A stretch of 42,616 nt of DNA from Gammaproteobacteria bacterium. GTDB lineage: Bacteria > Pseudomonadota > Gammaproteobacteria > Pseudomonadales > Balneatricaceae. Below the pieces are notes generated by a model, which saw only the letters and a list, made by a program, of their open reading frames with translations, ran no database searches and had not been told where the DNA came from. The stretch's first letter is position 1, and each line of letters begins with the position of its first letter. The position numbers and the translations under genes were made by a program. This document shows positions 19,012 to 28,668 of this stretch, in pieces. Location: NCBI GenBank assembly GCA_028598985.1, contig JAQRMV010000006.1:3647-46262 (forward strand), in the 5' to 3' direction.

Positions 19012-19911
19012 ATGACAACAATCACAACACAAGCCTGGCAAGATGCACTCTCCATGTTTACCTACTTATTATTGGAGCTCACCTTACTATTTATCGCCAT
19101 AAGCTATTTGGTGGGGGTCATACAACTATACGTGCCGCCAGAAAAAATTAAGGATTTCCTTAGTTCAAAGCACGGCAAAGGCTATGTTCTAGCAGCATTA
19201 ATGGGGGCTATGACTCCGTTTTGCTCATGCTCTACCATTCCATTCTTAAAAGGCTTAATCAGGGCCAATGCGGGATTTGGGCCTATGATGGTTTTTTTAT
19301 TCTCTAGCCCACTGCTTAATCCAATTTTAATCGTTTTGTTTGCGGTTACATTTAGCCTAAAAATTGCCGCCACCTATTTCGTTATGTCCATGGGTATTGC
19401 TATTTTGGCAGGTATCACCTTAGAAAGGTTGGGATTTGAAAAATACATCATTGCTCCCGAAGTTGCCCTTGATAATAGCAGGTGCTGCACTAGTACTGAG
19501 CCCAACAAATGGCATCAGTTGTGGCTGGAAGTTTGGCGTGATTTTAAGCAGGCTTTCCCATATTTATTAGTGGGGGTATCTTTAGGTGCCATTATCCATG
19601 GCTTTGTGCCAACAAATTTTATTACCACTTATGCTGGTGGCAACAACGCATTAGCCATACCGTTTGCAGCCGTTATTGGCATACCGCTATATACCCGTGC
19701 CATTGTTATGATACCCCTTGCCGCAGCTTTTGTAGCTAAAGGCATGGGTATTGGCGCGGTAATGGCGTTTGTCATTGGTAGCGCGGGGGCCAGCATCCCC
19801 GAACTTATACTCTTGCGATCCTTATTTAAAACACCGATGATTGTGGCATTTATCATGGTAGTGCTTAGCATGGCCATCACCGTAGGCTATGTATTTTCTT
19901 ATTTATTTTAA
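19012..19911 (+). CDS. Permease of the ArsP/UPF0718 family
   Basis: A 299-residue membrane protein with about eight hydrophobic segments. It carries the family hallmark TPFCSCSTIPFLKG near residue 72, where the paired cysteines are known in this family to contact the exported metal(loid) or organoarsenical. A second GxP-type repeat half (IGIPLYTRAIVMIPLAAAFVAKGMG) follows a cytoplasmic loop with a CC pair (DNSRCCTST, about residue 160). The divergent ArsR-type gene and shared operators support an inducible efflux or transport role. The actual substrate (organoarsenical, other metalloid or something else) is not shown by the sequence. Confidence 0.85.
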   Translation: MTTITTQAWQDALSMFTYLLLELTLLFIAISYLVGVIQLYVPPEKIKDFLSSKHGKGYVLAALMGAMTPFCSCSTIPFLKGLIRANAGFGPMMVFLFSSPLLNPILIVLFAVTFSLKIAATYFVMSMGIAILAGITLERLGFEKYIIAPEVALDNSRCCTSTEPNKWHQLWLEVWRDFKQAFPYLLVGVSLGAIIHGFVPTNFITTYAGGNNALAIPFAAVIGIPLYTRAIVMIPLAAAFVAKGMGIGAVMAFVIGSAGASIPELILLRSLFKTPMIVAFIMVVLSMAITVGYVFSYLF

Positions 19912-19948
19912 ATTTTTTATTGAGCTCTAAACAACACCATACAAACTA

Positions 19949-22900
19949 CTAACGGCTGCTTAGGTAGTTATGGAATTGATAATCATCGATAGGCCTTTGG
20001 TGTAAAAAACCTTGCATGATATGGCAACCATGGGCTTGAAGAAAATCTTGTTGCTGCAGCTCTTCCACACCTTCGGCCACTATAGTAATGGATTGACTAT
20101 TAGCCATGGTAATCATGGCCTTGATGATCGCTTCTATACCAGGGTCACCGATACGGCTGATGAAATATTTGTCAATTTTAATGGCTTCTATGGGTAATTC
20201 CACCATGCGCTGCATCGACGAAAACCCTGTTCCAAAATCGTCAAGAGCAAAGCTAACGCCTAATTTATGCAACTGATTTAGTGTGTCCAAAAAGGTGTTT
20301 ACATCGTCAACAGAGGTGTTTTCTAATAGCTCAATTTCAAACAATGAAGGAGCAATGCTCCATGATTCAAGCACTGCAGAAAAATCACTCACATAGTTAG
20401 GCATAAGCAAGTCACTTACACCAACATTGATAGCCACCCGCCCAAAGCTTAAATCGTCTTTAATCCAACCACTCACCTTCCTACACACTTCTTTTAACAT
20501 CCAATAATCTAACTCGCGCACCATGCCTAGCTCTTCAGCAATGTACATAAAATCACCAGGTAAAAGCATTCCTTTGGTAGGATGATTCCAGCGAAGCAGG
20601 GATTCAACACCATGTACCTTGTGGGTAGCGGTATTAATTTGAGGTTGAAAGTATACGCAAAACTCATTATTAACCATTGCCGACCTAAGCTCTTGGGCTA
20701 TATCATGGAACTGACTTTCAACTTCTTCAAGTTTCTTATCGTAGCAAATATAACGTTGGCCACCCAATGACTTTGCTTTGTATAAAGCCACATCGGCCTG
20801 AACATAAAGTTGCTCTGGGGTTATGGTAGCGGTGGTTTTAAAGCTAATACCTATACTTGCACCCACATGTATTAACTGCCCTTCTATATTGGATGGCATC
20901 GACAAAGTTTCCAACACACGGTCCACAATCGGCGAGATTTCAGAAACATCCGCCACCCCGTTTATGATCATTGCAAATTCGTCACCGCCGATTCGAGCCA
21001 CGGCATCACCTGTACGTACTGTTTTCTTCAACAGGTTGGCAATATACACGAGCACTTTATCGCCAATGTTATGGCCTAAATAATCGTTAACTGCCTTGAG
21101 TTTATCCATGTCCAACAATAACAAAGCAAAGCTTTCCTTACCCAGAAAAGCTTTATCCATCTTTTGGTTAAACCCCCTACGGTTAAAGAGCTTAGTTAGG
21201 TCATCATTCTCTGCAAGAAAGCGTATTTGTTTCTCCGCTTGCTCTCTTGTCACTATCTCTTGTGATAAGTCTTTAGTTCTCTCTATCACTCGATACTCAA
21301 GAGACTGTGTTAACTCGAGCAATCGCACTTCAGAATTTCTACGCTGCCTGATTTCCAACTTTAGCCTTGCTACGTTTTCATCGATGTCATCTGCCATGGT
21401 ATCGAAGGCATCGGCCAGTTCACTTATTTCATCTTTTTTAGGCTGTTGAAAACGAAAGCTATGATTGCCACGCCTAAACCTGCCAATTCCAGACACCATC
21501 TGGGTTATTCGATGAGAAAAATAAGACGCCACCCACACTGCGATCAGCACCACTATTATTATCATGATAAGGGTGGAAATTACTAAGATATCGGCGGTTT
21601 GTTGCAGGTTGTCAGTTATGGAGTGGGTACCCATATCGGCTTCATGCACCATGGCATCGTTGTAGGTTTCATATAGCTGATCGATCCGCTCCTTTGTGGC
21701 AATGGCTGGCGATGAAAAGTCATCAATATTGGTGCCTACAGTCACCACACCAAAGCCTCTTTTAGAGTTTCCATATTGTCCCGTATAGTAAGGAATAGGT
21801 GCGGCAGTGACCAGCCTCCATAATCCACTCCAAAATATTACAAACGAACCCGAGCCTCCATGTTCTGTTATATCAAACCAACCTTTACATTGGGGGGCAA
21901 AATTAAGGAATCGGCAATCTAAACCCCGTAAACCCGTTTTACCCAATTCTTGGGCGGGCTTTCGGCTTAGCCTCTGGTCCTTATAGTGCTCGGCAGTTTT
22001 GGCATATTTTTCAAATTCCAAACCACTGGCCATCCAGTGATTGTATGCATCTTGCTCTAGCCAAGGTACTTGTAGCTTACCGTTTTGCCTATTGTAGCCA
22101 TAAATAAAATAATGACGAGGGTGGGCAATATTGCGCCCTTTATGGTCCCAAATAAAGGCATAGTTACCTTCCGACGGGTCTGGATAACTAGTATATCTTT
22201 GATCCGTAGGCATAACGCCGTTGGTGAAATTGAGTATATGGTCGTGATTTAAGGCTAGCGTGATGTATCCAATAATTACACCGTCTTCAACCACGGGGGT
22301 GGCCCAACGAATAATGCCTTGGAATTTTTTTCCTACAGGGTTTTCTTTGCCCGCATATGCGCTTTGTTCAGGAGCAAATGGGATGCCATTTTTTTTAGCC
22401 TTAGCTTGAGTATAGGCACCAATAAAGTGGGTAGGCACATAGCCACCAATAACATCAGATACATACACCTCTCCAGGGCTAAGCTTTTGCAACTCACGAA
22501 AGTAGGTTTCTGCTTTTATATAGGTATTGTTTCGAAGCGAAATATCTAATAATTTATTAGTCAACAAATCAGAAGTTGTTACCTTAATGAGCTCCATTCC
22601 TTGCAAAGATACGAAGGTCATTTCCAAGTAGAGTGGAGCAATGGTTTTGGTGATGATTTCTGGAGGTCGGTAATGAAATCTTTTGGAGTTATCTGGTAGT
22701 GAAGACTCTACAAATTGCTGCTTCAATGGAGGCATACTTGGTACCCATTGAGCCTTTGGCTCTGAATAATGCCAAGACAACTCCTTAAGTAGCCTAGAGT
22801 TTCTCGCCGTAATAAAGCTAGAAAAGTCACTCTTACTCTTACCTATGCGGCTAGCTAACAAAACATCATCATCACGGGCATAAAGAAAGCTAGCTAATGC

Positions 22901-23179
22901 TTGAGCAGTGTCTGTAGTCATTCTTTCAACTTCGTTGCGTGCCCTATCTTCTAAGGCATTAACCGAATCAGAAGAGGCCTGCTCGGCCGTTTCTTCAAGT
23001 GCGCCATAGGCGATTTGTTCAAATATATCGAAATGATTTTGCAGCGTTCTAGCTAAACCTTCAGATTGCTGCCACGCGAAGTAGGCAAGTAGAACCAACG
23101 GCACTACCTTTATCACTACAAAAAGCGCAATCAACTTTCCCCGTATGCCAATTGCATATTTACGGCTAACTTCAGTCAT
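19949..23179 (-). CDS. Membrane GGDEF-EAL signalling protein with large Cache-like sensor
   Basis: A 1076-residue cyclic-di-GMP enzyme. Order: first membrane helix (about 15-36), a roughly 490-residue extracytoplasmic region that looks Cache-like (repeated YVSDVIGGY, PVVEDGVIIGYITLAL, YAFIWDHKGRNIAHPRH), second helix (about 530-553), HAMP (555-605), coiled coil (605-650), GGDEF (ARIGGDEF at 729-735) with an inhibitory I-site RTGD exactly five residues before it, then EAL. In the EAL domain the motif reads ESL (E859), with DDFGTGFSSM and EGVEEL intact, so both activities could be live. The net direction, synthesis or breakdown, cannot be told. It is a stand-alone gene converging on the permease. 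Confidence 0.93.
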   Translation of the reverse strand: MTEVSRKYAIGIRGKLIALFVVIKVVPLVLLAYFAWQQSEGLARTLQNHFDIFEQIAYGALEETAEQASSDSVNALEDRARNEVERMTTDTAQALASFLYARDDDVLLASRIGKSKSDFSSFITARNSRLLKELSWHYSEPKAQWVPSMPPLKQQFVESSLPDNSKRFHYRPPEIITKTIAPLYLEMTFVSLQGMELIKVTTSDLLTNKLLDISLRNNTYIKAETYFRELQKLSPGEVYVSDVIGGYVPTHFIGAYTQAKAKKNGIPFAPEQSAYAGKENPVGKKFQGIIRWATPVVEDGVIIGYITLALNHDHILNFTNGVMPTDQRYTSYPDPSEGNYAFIWDHKGRNIAHPRHYFIYGYNRQNGKLQVPWLEQDAYNHWMASGLEFEKYAKTAEHYKDQRLSRKPAQELGKTGLRGLDCRFLNFAPQCKGWFDITEHGGSGSFVIFWSGLWRLVTAAPIPYYTGQYGNSKRGFGVVTVGTNIDDFSSPAIATKERIDQLYETYNDAMVHEADMGTHSITDNLQQTADILVISTLIMIIIVVLIAVWVASYFSHRITQMVSGIGRFRRGNHSFRFQQPKKDEISELADAFDTMADDIDENVARLKLEIRQRRNSEVRLLELTQSLEYRVIERTKDLSQEIVTREQAEKQIRFLAENDDLTKLFNRRGFNQKMDKAFLGKESFALLLLDMDKLKAVNDYLGHNIGDKVLVYIANLLKKTVRTGDAVARIGGDEFAMIINGVADVSEISPIVDRVLETLSMPSNIEGQLIHVGASIGISFKTTATITPEQLYVQADVALYKAKSLGGQRYICYDKKLEEVESQFHDIAQELRSAMVNNEFCVYFQPQINTATHKVHGVESLLRWNHPTKGMLLPGDFMYIAEELGMVRELDYWMLKEVCRKVSGWIKDDLSFGRVAINVGVSDLLMPNYVSDFSAVLESWSIAPSLFEIELLENTSVDDVNTFLDTLNQLHKLGVSFALDDFGTGFSSMQRMVELPIEAIKIDKYFISRIGDPGIEAIIKAMITMANSQSITIVAEGVEELQQQDFLQAHGCHIMQGFLHQRPIDDYQFHNYLSSR

Positions 23180-23247
23180 TTTTTATTATTCTCTTATACC
23201 GAAATGCCAGCTTACATAGTTTACATTTCAGTTACAATAAAATATAT

Positions 23248-23265
23248 AAAAAGCCTTAGAAAGGC
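23248..23265 (-). terminator. Rho-independent terminator of the mevalonate operon
   Basis: On the minus strand GCCTT-TCT-AAGGC is followed directly by TTTTTATA, 37 bases after the mvaD stop. The stem is short but the T-tract is good, and the position at the end of the six-gene operon supports it. Confidence 0.7.
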
Positions 23266-23301
23266 CTGCACAAGGTGAACCATGGCTCAATATTTAAAGC
23301 C

Positions 23302-24339
23302 TCAATCCCTAACCTCAGTTACATGGGAGAAAGGGGTGATGATTTGAATTTCAGGAAAAGCAGCTTCCACATCAGCTTGGTGTTGTGCTTCAAATAGCAG
23401 CTTTAGATTAGGCCCAGCATCCATAGTAAAATAAAGGGGCAACCCTTGTTGGCGTAACTGCCAAATTTTTTGCATTTGAACCAGTGACTCGGGCTGCCAA
23501 TACACCAAAGGAGGCCAAGCCGCAGCCATAGTAGCGTGCATGCTCATGGCATTGTGTTCTGCCGTTGCCGCCATGGTTTCAAAGTCGCCATTAGTAATAG
23601 CAGCTTCTATGCTGGCAAGGTCTGCCTCGGTTTTCTGCGGCCATTGTTTGTACAACGCTGAAGTAGCAACGGTTCTTCCCATGCCCTCACGGGAAGAGAC
23701 CGCTTTTGATAAACTGGATACCGTTAACAAGCCCACTTTAAGTTGTGGCCATTGCGGCTTTAATGGGAAAGCAATACTGTCACTGCCATCGGCTAGTTCA
23801 CCCGCTTGCCACTTAACAAAACCATGCCACAAAGAACGGCTGGCGCTGCCGCTGCCTAAGCGGGCCAGTGCAGACAGCAGATACTCTGGAAGCTGCCAAC
23901 CCATGAGTGTGTTTGTGGCTAGTGTGAGGGCCGCAAAACCACTGGCAGATGAAGCTAGGCCTGCTGCCGTAGGTACAGTGTTATGGGTGTCTATGCGCAG
24001 TTTTAGATCACTAGGTAATACTCTGTCTAACCACTGGTTTATTTTAATGGCAAAGCTTTTGTGTTCTCCAACTTGTTCACCATTGAGTATAACTTGGTGC
24101 GCTGGTGCATCAATCACTGATAAGCCAGTTTTAGTGCCGTGATCTGCCAACGAAATAGACAGGGAACCTGTGACAGGTAAATTAAAGTTAGCCTCTCGCT
24201 TGCCCCAATATTTACTCAAAGCAATATTGCTAGGTGCGTAAGCACTAGCTTGGGTCGCTGGTGTGTTATGTTTAACTGTATCTAAAACTTGGTTAACCCA
24301 GTCATTAACGCAGACATCCTCGGTTTGATGATTGCTCAT
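23302..24339 (-). CDS. mvaD: Diphosphomevalonate decarboxylase
   Basis: MvaD converts 5-diphosphomevalonate to isopentenyl diphosphate with ATP and loss of CO2, the last step of the classical mevalonate route. The 345-residue GHMP-superfamily protein shows the family start SAYAPSNIALSKYWGKREANFNLPVTGSLSISL, the ATP loop TAAGLASSASGFAALTLA, the SGSASRSLWHGFVKW segment and the late Asp in YFTMDAGPNLKLL. This separates it from mevalonate 3-kinase-type relatives, although that needs an alignment. It is the last gene of the operon, 14 bases after the kinase gene, and a terminator follows. Confidence 0.95.
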   Translation of the reverse strand: MSNHQTEDVCVNDWVNQVLDTVKHNTPATQASAYAPSNIALSKYWGKREANFNLPVTGSLSISLADHGTKTGLSVIDAPAHQVILNGEQVGEHKSFAIKINQWLDRVLPSDLKLRIDTHNTVPTAAGLASSASGFAALTLATNTLMGWQLPEYLLSALARLGSGSASRSLWHGFVKWQAGELADGSDSIAFPLKPQWPQLKVGLLTVSSLSKAVSSREGMGRTVATSALYKQWPQKTEADLASIEAAITNGDFETMAATAEHNAMSMHATMAAAWPPLVYWQPESLVQMQKIWQLRQQGLPLYFTMDAGPNLKLLFEAQHQADVEAAFPEIQIITPFSHVTEVRD

Positions 24340-24353
24340 GGTTATTTCTCGCT

Positions 24354-25334
24354 TTATGTATCACTGGGCATGTGTGTTTCTTGGCGTAGACCTTGGGGGT
24401 CTATTTGCACTGGCATTTGCATATGGGGCCAATCTAGCTTTTCACTGCCTAATAAAAGCACACAATCGCCTAAACCTGAACCCGATATTTTGGCGCCAAA
24501 CAAAGCGCCTTTCGTGGTGTGCTTCTGCCCTAATTGAATGATTTTTTGGATAGTTTCGTCGCTCACACCAAGATTCTCCATGAGACCTTGGTATTGGCCC
24601 ATCGATTGGGCAAAAATAGACCAATCACCATTATTCAGTGCTTTTATTGAAGCGTCTACACAAGTACCCATTTGTTCATACAATTGTTCAAAACGTTTAG
24701 GTTCTTCAGCGGCAGCTTGGGCTACTTGTTTAATAACCGTTGGGGTTGGAGTTTTATAGCCACAATAAACTAACCGCATGCTAGGTGCATTCTGCCAGGC
24801 TTTCTCTGGCAAGCTAATGTTATGAGCATTAACGGGGTGGGCCTGAAATTTCACAATACCCCCTAAAGCGCTAGCAGCAACATCGGCACCTGAGCCTCTA
24901 CCTTGCACTTTTTTAATCGACTCTATACCTAGTTGCATCACCCCACGGCGATTAAAATCGCCTTTCATTAATAATTCCATGGCCCCTAAAGTGGCCACTG
25001 TAACCGCTGCTGAGGAGCCCAACCCTAAGGTATGTTCGAAGTCTGACTCAATTACTAAATGTACACCTTGAGTTAGCTTACAGTGCACTAAAGCTTGTAA
25101 CACAAACCTTAAAACAGACGTTTGTTGCGCCTTTTGTAGTAAGTTGGTAAGGGGAAATGCCAAGCGGCCTAATTGGGATTCGATAACCACCTGTCCATCA
25201 CTTCGGCTTGTAGCGCTAACATAAATACGCGACGTTAAAGCACACACCAAAGCACCATAACCAAACAGCACCGCATGTTCACCCATGAGCATCGTACTGG
25301 CTGGCGCAGAGGCAACAACCCTATAACTCGTCAA
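24354..25334 (-). CDS. GHMP kinase of the mevalonate operon, probably phosphomevalonate kinase
   Basis: A 326-residue GHMP kinase with N-terminal ASAPASTMLMGEHAVLFGYGALVCAL, ATP loop TLGLGSSAAVTVATLGAME, substrate loop QGRGSGADVAASALGGIVKF and C-terminal GAKISGSGLGDCVLLLG. The GSGADVA-SALGG loop and the presence of another kinase with a mevalonate-kinase-like loop next door make phosphomevalonate kinase the better fit. The GEHAV start motif, however, is more often seen in mevalonate kinases, so the two could be swapped. It overlaps the upstream kinase gene by 14 bases and precedes mvaD by 14. Confidence 0.65.
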   Translation of the reverse strand: MTSYRVVASAPASTMLMGEHAVLFGYGALVCALTSRIYVSATSRSDGQVVIESQLGRLAFPLTNLLQKAQQTSVLRFVLQALVHCKLTQGVHLVIESDFEHTLGLGSSAAVTVATLGAMELLMKGDFNRRGVMQLGIESIKKVQGRGSGADVAASALGGIVKFQAHPVNAHNISLPEKAWQNAPSMRLVYCGYKTPTPTVIKQVAQAAAEEPKRFEQLYEQMGTCVDASIKALNNGDWSIFAQSMGQYQGLMENLGVSDETIQKIIQLGQKHTTKGALFGAKISGSGLGDCVLLLGSEKLDWPHMQMPVQIDPQGLRQETHMPSDT

Positions 25335-26406
25335 GGTAAGACACTCCTTGCATGTCTGGAATCATCTGCTGGAAAGTATAATTATACTGCTGGCAAAGGC
25401 GCTTAAGTTGATCAAACTGAAAGCCTGTGACCAACACCAAACCACCGTTATCGCCCACTATACTCCCAGCGCCACATACCTTGGCCGCTGCGTCGCTAGA
25501 TTCTACGTTAGCAACAAAATTAGCTACGGCCTCGGGCACTACTCCAATATGCTGCAGTAACTTATGATTGGCCGCGATGGCGTTAACCATAAGGGCAGAA
25601 TTTTCTGCCTGTATAGCTTTAAGCAGGTCTTGTTGCACCGTGGAGAATTGGTGCCACAAGGTGGCTGGGAAATTACTTTTCCTAACCGCTTCTACACATT
25701 CACCGGTGGAGCTTGCCGGCCGGCCTGTTGTTATTAAAAAGCACTGGTTAAATGCCTTAGGTTCAAACGCCATGCTAGTGCCTGTGCCTTGCTGGTATTG
25801 TTGCACTCCCCCCATAACACACACGTAAGGGTCTAACCCACTTGAACGTCCATGTTGCCAATGTTCACTTTGGGTGGTCTTAGCAATTAACTCTGCGTCT
25901 GTGAGGGGGGCTCCTATATGTTTGAATACCGCTGCCAGCATTGCAGCGACTAGCGCCGCCGAGGAACCCATACCTCCACCGGCAACTAGATCCATAGATA
26001 GCTCTATTATTAAGCCTGATTGTTTATCGAATGAATTGCCTAATAAATAAGGGAGACCACTTGCACCTAAAGCTGCGGTAAAGAACTCTACTGGATTTGA
26101 AACAACCGCCGATAATGGGGCCGTGCCTGCTACATAGCGATGGTGACGAGATTGAATTTGCTGTGCCATATCAACGAGATTTGAATAGCTAAACCGCTGA
26201 TCAATATCAAAACCCAAAAATTTAAGATGAACACCAACAAAGTTAGCTTTGGTCACCGTAGCAAAAGCATATTTTTGAATGGCACAAGCCAATGCAGGGG
26301 TACCATAAACAACGGCGTGTTCGCCGCTGAGTATCACTTTGCCCGGCACCCTTACACGAGTGCAGGAATATTGAGCTGAGGGAGTGCTTAAACCAGACTC
26401 AGTCAT
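25321..26406 (-). CDS. GHMP kinase of the mevalonate operon, probably mevalonate kinase
   Basis: A 361-residue GHMP kinase with RVPGKVILSGEHAVVYGTPALACAI, almost the textbook mevalonate-kinase N-terminus, ATP loop AGGGMGSSAALVAAMLAAV, and EHWQHGRSSGLDPYVCVMGG, matching the HGxPSGxD-type mevalonate loop. The C-terminal glycine motif is unusual: KVCGAGSIVGDNGGLVLVTG. I therefore call it mevalonate kinase (mevalonate to 5-phosphomevalonate) by motif and operon logic. Its start overlaps the mvaS stop by four bases, so the two are translationally coupled. Confidence 0.7.
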   Translation of the reverse strand: MTESGLSTPSAQYSCTRVRVPGKVILSGEHAVVYGTPALACAIQKYAFATVTKANFVGVHLKFLGFDIDQRFSYSNLVDMAQQIQSRHHRYVAGTAPLSAVVSNPVEFFTAALGASGLPYLLGNSFDKQSGLIIELSMDLVAGGGMGSSAALVAAMLAAVFKHIGAPLTDAELIAKTTQSEHWQHGRSSGLDPYVCVMGGVQQYQQGTGTSMAFEPKAFNQCFLITTGRPASSTGECVEAVRKSNFPATLWHQFSTVQQDLLKAIQAENSALMVNAIAANHKLLQHIGVVPEAVANFVANVESSDAAAKVCGAGSIVGDNGGLVLVTGFQFDQLKRLCQQYNYTFQQMIPDMQGVSYLDEL

Positions 26407-27584
26407 CGCACCTGATAAAGGCGTTTGTGTTGGTTAATACCCGACAAACGGAACTTACCGTTAGTTTCTTCAGCAAATACATGATCACCCCCATCTGTAG
26501 GCACTTCAAACCCATACATGGTTTGGTATTGCGCATAGGTTAACGGCTTCCGTGAAGCTAGCATGGTTTGATGGCCTTGCTTGTGTAACATGGCTTGATA
26601 CCCCTCTACTAAGGTGCCGGTAAAAAACTCACCCACGCTACCCGACCCATAACTAAAGAAACCAAGCCTTTTACCGGCCAAGTTTTCTGCAGTATTGTCT
26701 AGTAAAGAAATAAGGCCAATATACATGGCTGCTGTATAGCTGTTGCCTGTAATTCGATTGTAAATAAGGCTAGAGGAAATTTGCTCTTCAAGAGCCTGGG
26801 CACTTAGCTCATGGGCGTTGCCGTTGGCTAAGTGGTTGTGGGCTTTTTGGGCCATACGACTAAATGGCAAGTGATAACAAAAATAATCAAAATCACCAAA
26901 TTGAAGATCGCTTTGTTGCTGAAAATCTTGCCATGCAGAACGCACACAACGCAAATACACTTTAGTGGAGTATTTACCATCAACTAATGCTGTAGAACGG
27001 TAATTTGGCCGCCAGAAATCCATCACGTCTTCGGTGTGAATACCGGTTTCGGGATCCAATACGATAAGCCTTGGATTGTGGCTTACTAACATGGCCACTG
27101 CACCGCAGCCTTGGGTTGCTTCACCGGGTGTTTGGCGATCGTAGCGTGCTATGTCTGAGGCAATAACCAGGACTTTTTCTTTAGGGTTACGGGCCACCCA
27201 AGCTGTAGCCAACTGCAAAGCAGCGGTGGCGCTATAACAAGCCTGTTTGAGTTCTACTACTCTACACCGTGGGCTTAGCTGCAACAAAGAATGCACATAC
27301 ACGCCAGCAGCCTTAGATTGGTCTATGCCAGTTTCTGTAGCAAACAAAATAGTGCTAATGGCATTTTTGCTCTCTCCACGCGCTGCCATACCTTCTAATA
27401 AAGGCACACAGGCATTGGCCGCCATAGTCACAACGTCTTCGTCTGCTCCGGGCACACTCATACGCTCTTGGCCTATGCCAACAGTATATTTTGCGGCGTC
27501 GGAGCCATTGTTGGCCGCTAGCTCTTGCAAATCTAAGCTAAAGTTAGCGGTGTAAAAACTTATATCATCAATACCAACGGGCAT
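26403..27584 (-). CDS. mvaS: Hydroxymethylglutaryl-CoA synthase
   Basis: MvaS condenses acetoacetyl-CoA and acetyl-CoA to HMG-CoA. The protein is a thiolase-fold enzyme with the active-site Cys in ELKQACYSATAALQLA, the general-base Glu in FATETGIDQSKAAGVY and a late His in YCYHLPFSRMAQKAHNHL. I prefer the ATG at 27584 (MPVGIDDISFYTANF), with GAGAA in front, over the track's upstream start four codons earlier; this gives 393 residues, a bacterial-type length. It is followed with a 4-base overlap by a GHMP kinase gene. Confidence 0.94.
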   Translation of the reverse strand: MPVGIDDISFYTANFSLDLQELAANNGSDAAKYTVGIGQERMSVPGADEDVVTMAANACVPLLEGMAARGESKNAISTILFATETGIDQSKAAGVYVHSLLQLSPRCRVVELKQACYSATAALQLATAWVARNPKEKVLVIASDIARYDRQTPGEATQGCGAVAMLVSHNPRLIVLDPETGIHTEDVMDFWRPNYRSTALVDGKYSTKVYLRCVRSAWQDFQQQSDLQFGDFDYFCYHLPFSRMAQKAHNHLANGNAHELSAQALEEQISSSLIYNRITGNSYTAAMYIGLISLLDNTAENLAGKRLGFFSYGSGSVGEFFTGTLVEGYQAMLHKQGHQTMLASRKPLTYAQYQTMYGFEVPTDGGDHVFAEETNGKFRLSGINQHKRLYQVR

Positions 27585-27639
27585 ATAAATTCTCAATCTT
27601 CCCTGCTACAAACTTAATGATGTGGCTATATGTCTCTGA

Positions 27640-28668
27640 CTAGCCTTCACTAAGCACTAACGAATCGTTTAAACGCAAATCGTCTACATTGTTTGCAGAC
27701 AACAAAAACATGGTGGTAACAAACTCTTTTTTCAAGGCTTCTATAGCATCCACTACCGCAGAGGTAGACTCCATTGCCGGAGCCAAAAGAGGTTTCGCAA
27801 TACCGCCTAAACAGCCGCCCATTATAACACTCTTTACTAGGTCTAGCCCATTACGCAAGCCTCCACTGGCGATGAAATTTGCTTGCTGCATATATGGGCG
27901 AGCATTCTTCATGGCCACAGGGGTTGGAATACCCCAATCTTGCAATGTAAACCCTAGGGTATGCGCATCTTGTCGGCGCTGTTGTTCAATACGCGCCCAT
28001 GAAGTGCCGCCTCGTCCCGCTACGTCAAACCAACGAATACCCTGTTGTATACCCAGCTCTATGTCTGGCACGCTAAGGCCTGCACCCACTTCTTTAAGAA
28101 CGACCGGCACCTTAAGCTGTGATTGCGCACAGCCAATGGCCTGTGCCAAATTTGCAAAATTGGTGTCTCCCTCTGGCTGTACAGCTTCTTGCAAAGGGTT
28201 AAGATGCAGAAATATAGCATCCGCTGACAACACATCAATCGCCTGTTGCAACTGGGCTGCGGCCATGCCGTTATTCAGTTGAACAGCTCCCATATTAGCA
28301 AACAACAATGCATCTGGCGCAAAACGACGCAGGTCAAAACTGGCCTGAGCCTTGGTATCTTCTAACATTACCCGCTGAGAACCCACACCCATCGCCACTC
28401 CGGTAATTTGTGCAGCTTCTGCCAAATGCTGGTTTACCTTGGCTACTAACACGTCATCTCCACCGGTCATGGATGAAATTAACAGAGGAAAACTTAACCG
28501 CTTGCCCATAATTTCTACGCTTGGGTCAACATCCTGCAAATTGATTTCGGGCATAGCTCGATGCTGTAACTGGATTGCATCAAAAAAACGTCCATTACGC
28601 TCAACACCTTGATCTTGCGTAATCACTTCAATATGTTCGCGCTTACGACGATTAGTTTGATCGTTCAT
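27640..28668 (-). CDS. fni: Isopentenyl-diphosphate isomerase, type 2
   Basis: Type 2 IDI interconverts IPP and DMAPP using reduced FMN, unlike the Mg/Zn type 1 enzyme. The 342-residue TIM barrel starts RRKREHIEVITQDQGVERNGRFFDAIQLQHRAMPEINLQDVD. It continues LLISSMTGGDD, a flavin-phosphate region VPVVLKEVGAGLS, and GRGGTSWARIE and FIASGGLRNGLDLVKSVIMGG. This enzyme often accompanies mevalonate genes in bacteria. It starts immediately before the mvaA stop with no gap, so it is part of the same operon. Confidence 0.95.
   Translation of the reverse strand: MNDQTNRRKREHIEVITQDQGVERNGRFFDAIQLQHRAMPEINLQDVDPSVEIMGKRLSFPLLISSMTGGDDVLVAKVNQHLAEAAQITGVAMGVGSQRVMLEDTKAQASFDLRRFAPDALLFANMGAVQLNNGMAAAQLQQAIDVLSADAIFLHLNPLQEAVQPEGDTNFANLAQAIGCAQSQLKVPVVLKEVGAGLSVPDIELGIQQGIRWFDVAGRGGTSWARIEQQRRQDAHTLGFTLQDWGIPTPVAMKNARPYMQQANFIASGGLRNGLDLVKSVIMGGCLGGIAKPLLAPAMESTSAVVDAIEALKKEFVTTMFLLSANNVDDLRLNDSLVLSEG

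Noticed and set aside
23540-24142. 200-aa ORF antisense to mvaD
   Set aside because: It lies wholly inside a clear gene on the other strand, has no recognisable domain or binding site, and its composition is that of a frame shadow.
27689-28282. 197-aa ORF antisense to fni
   Set aside because: Shadow of a well-supported isomerase gene; cysteine-rich, without motifs.
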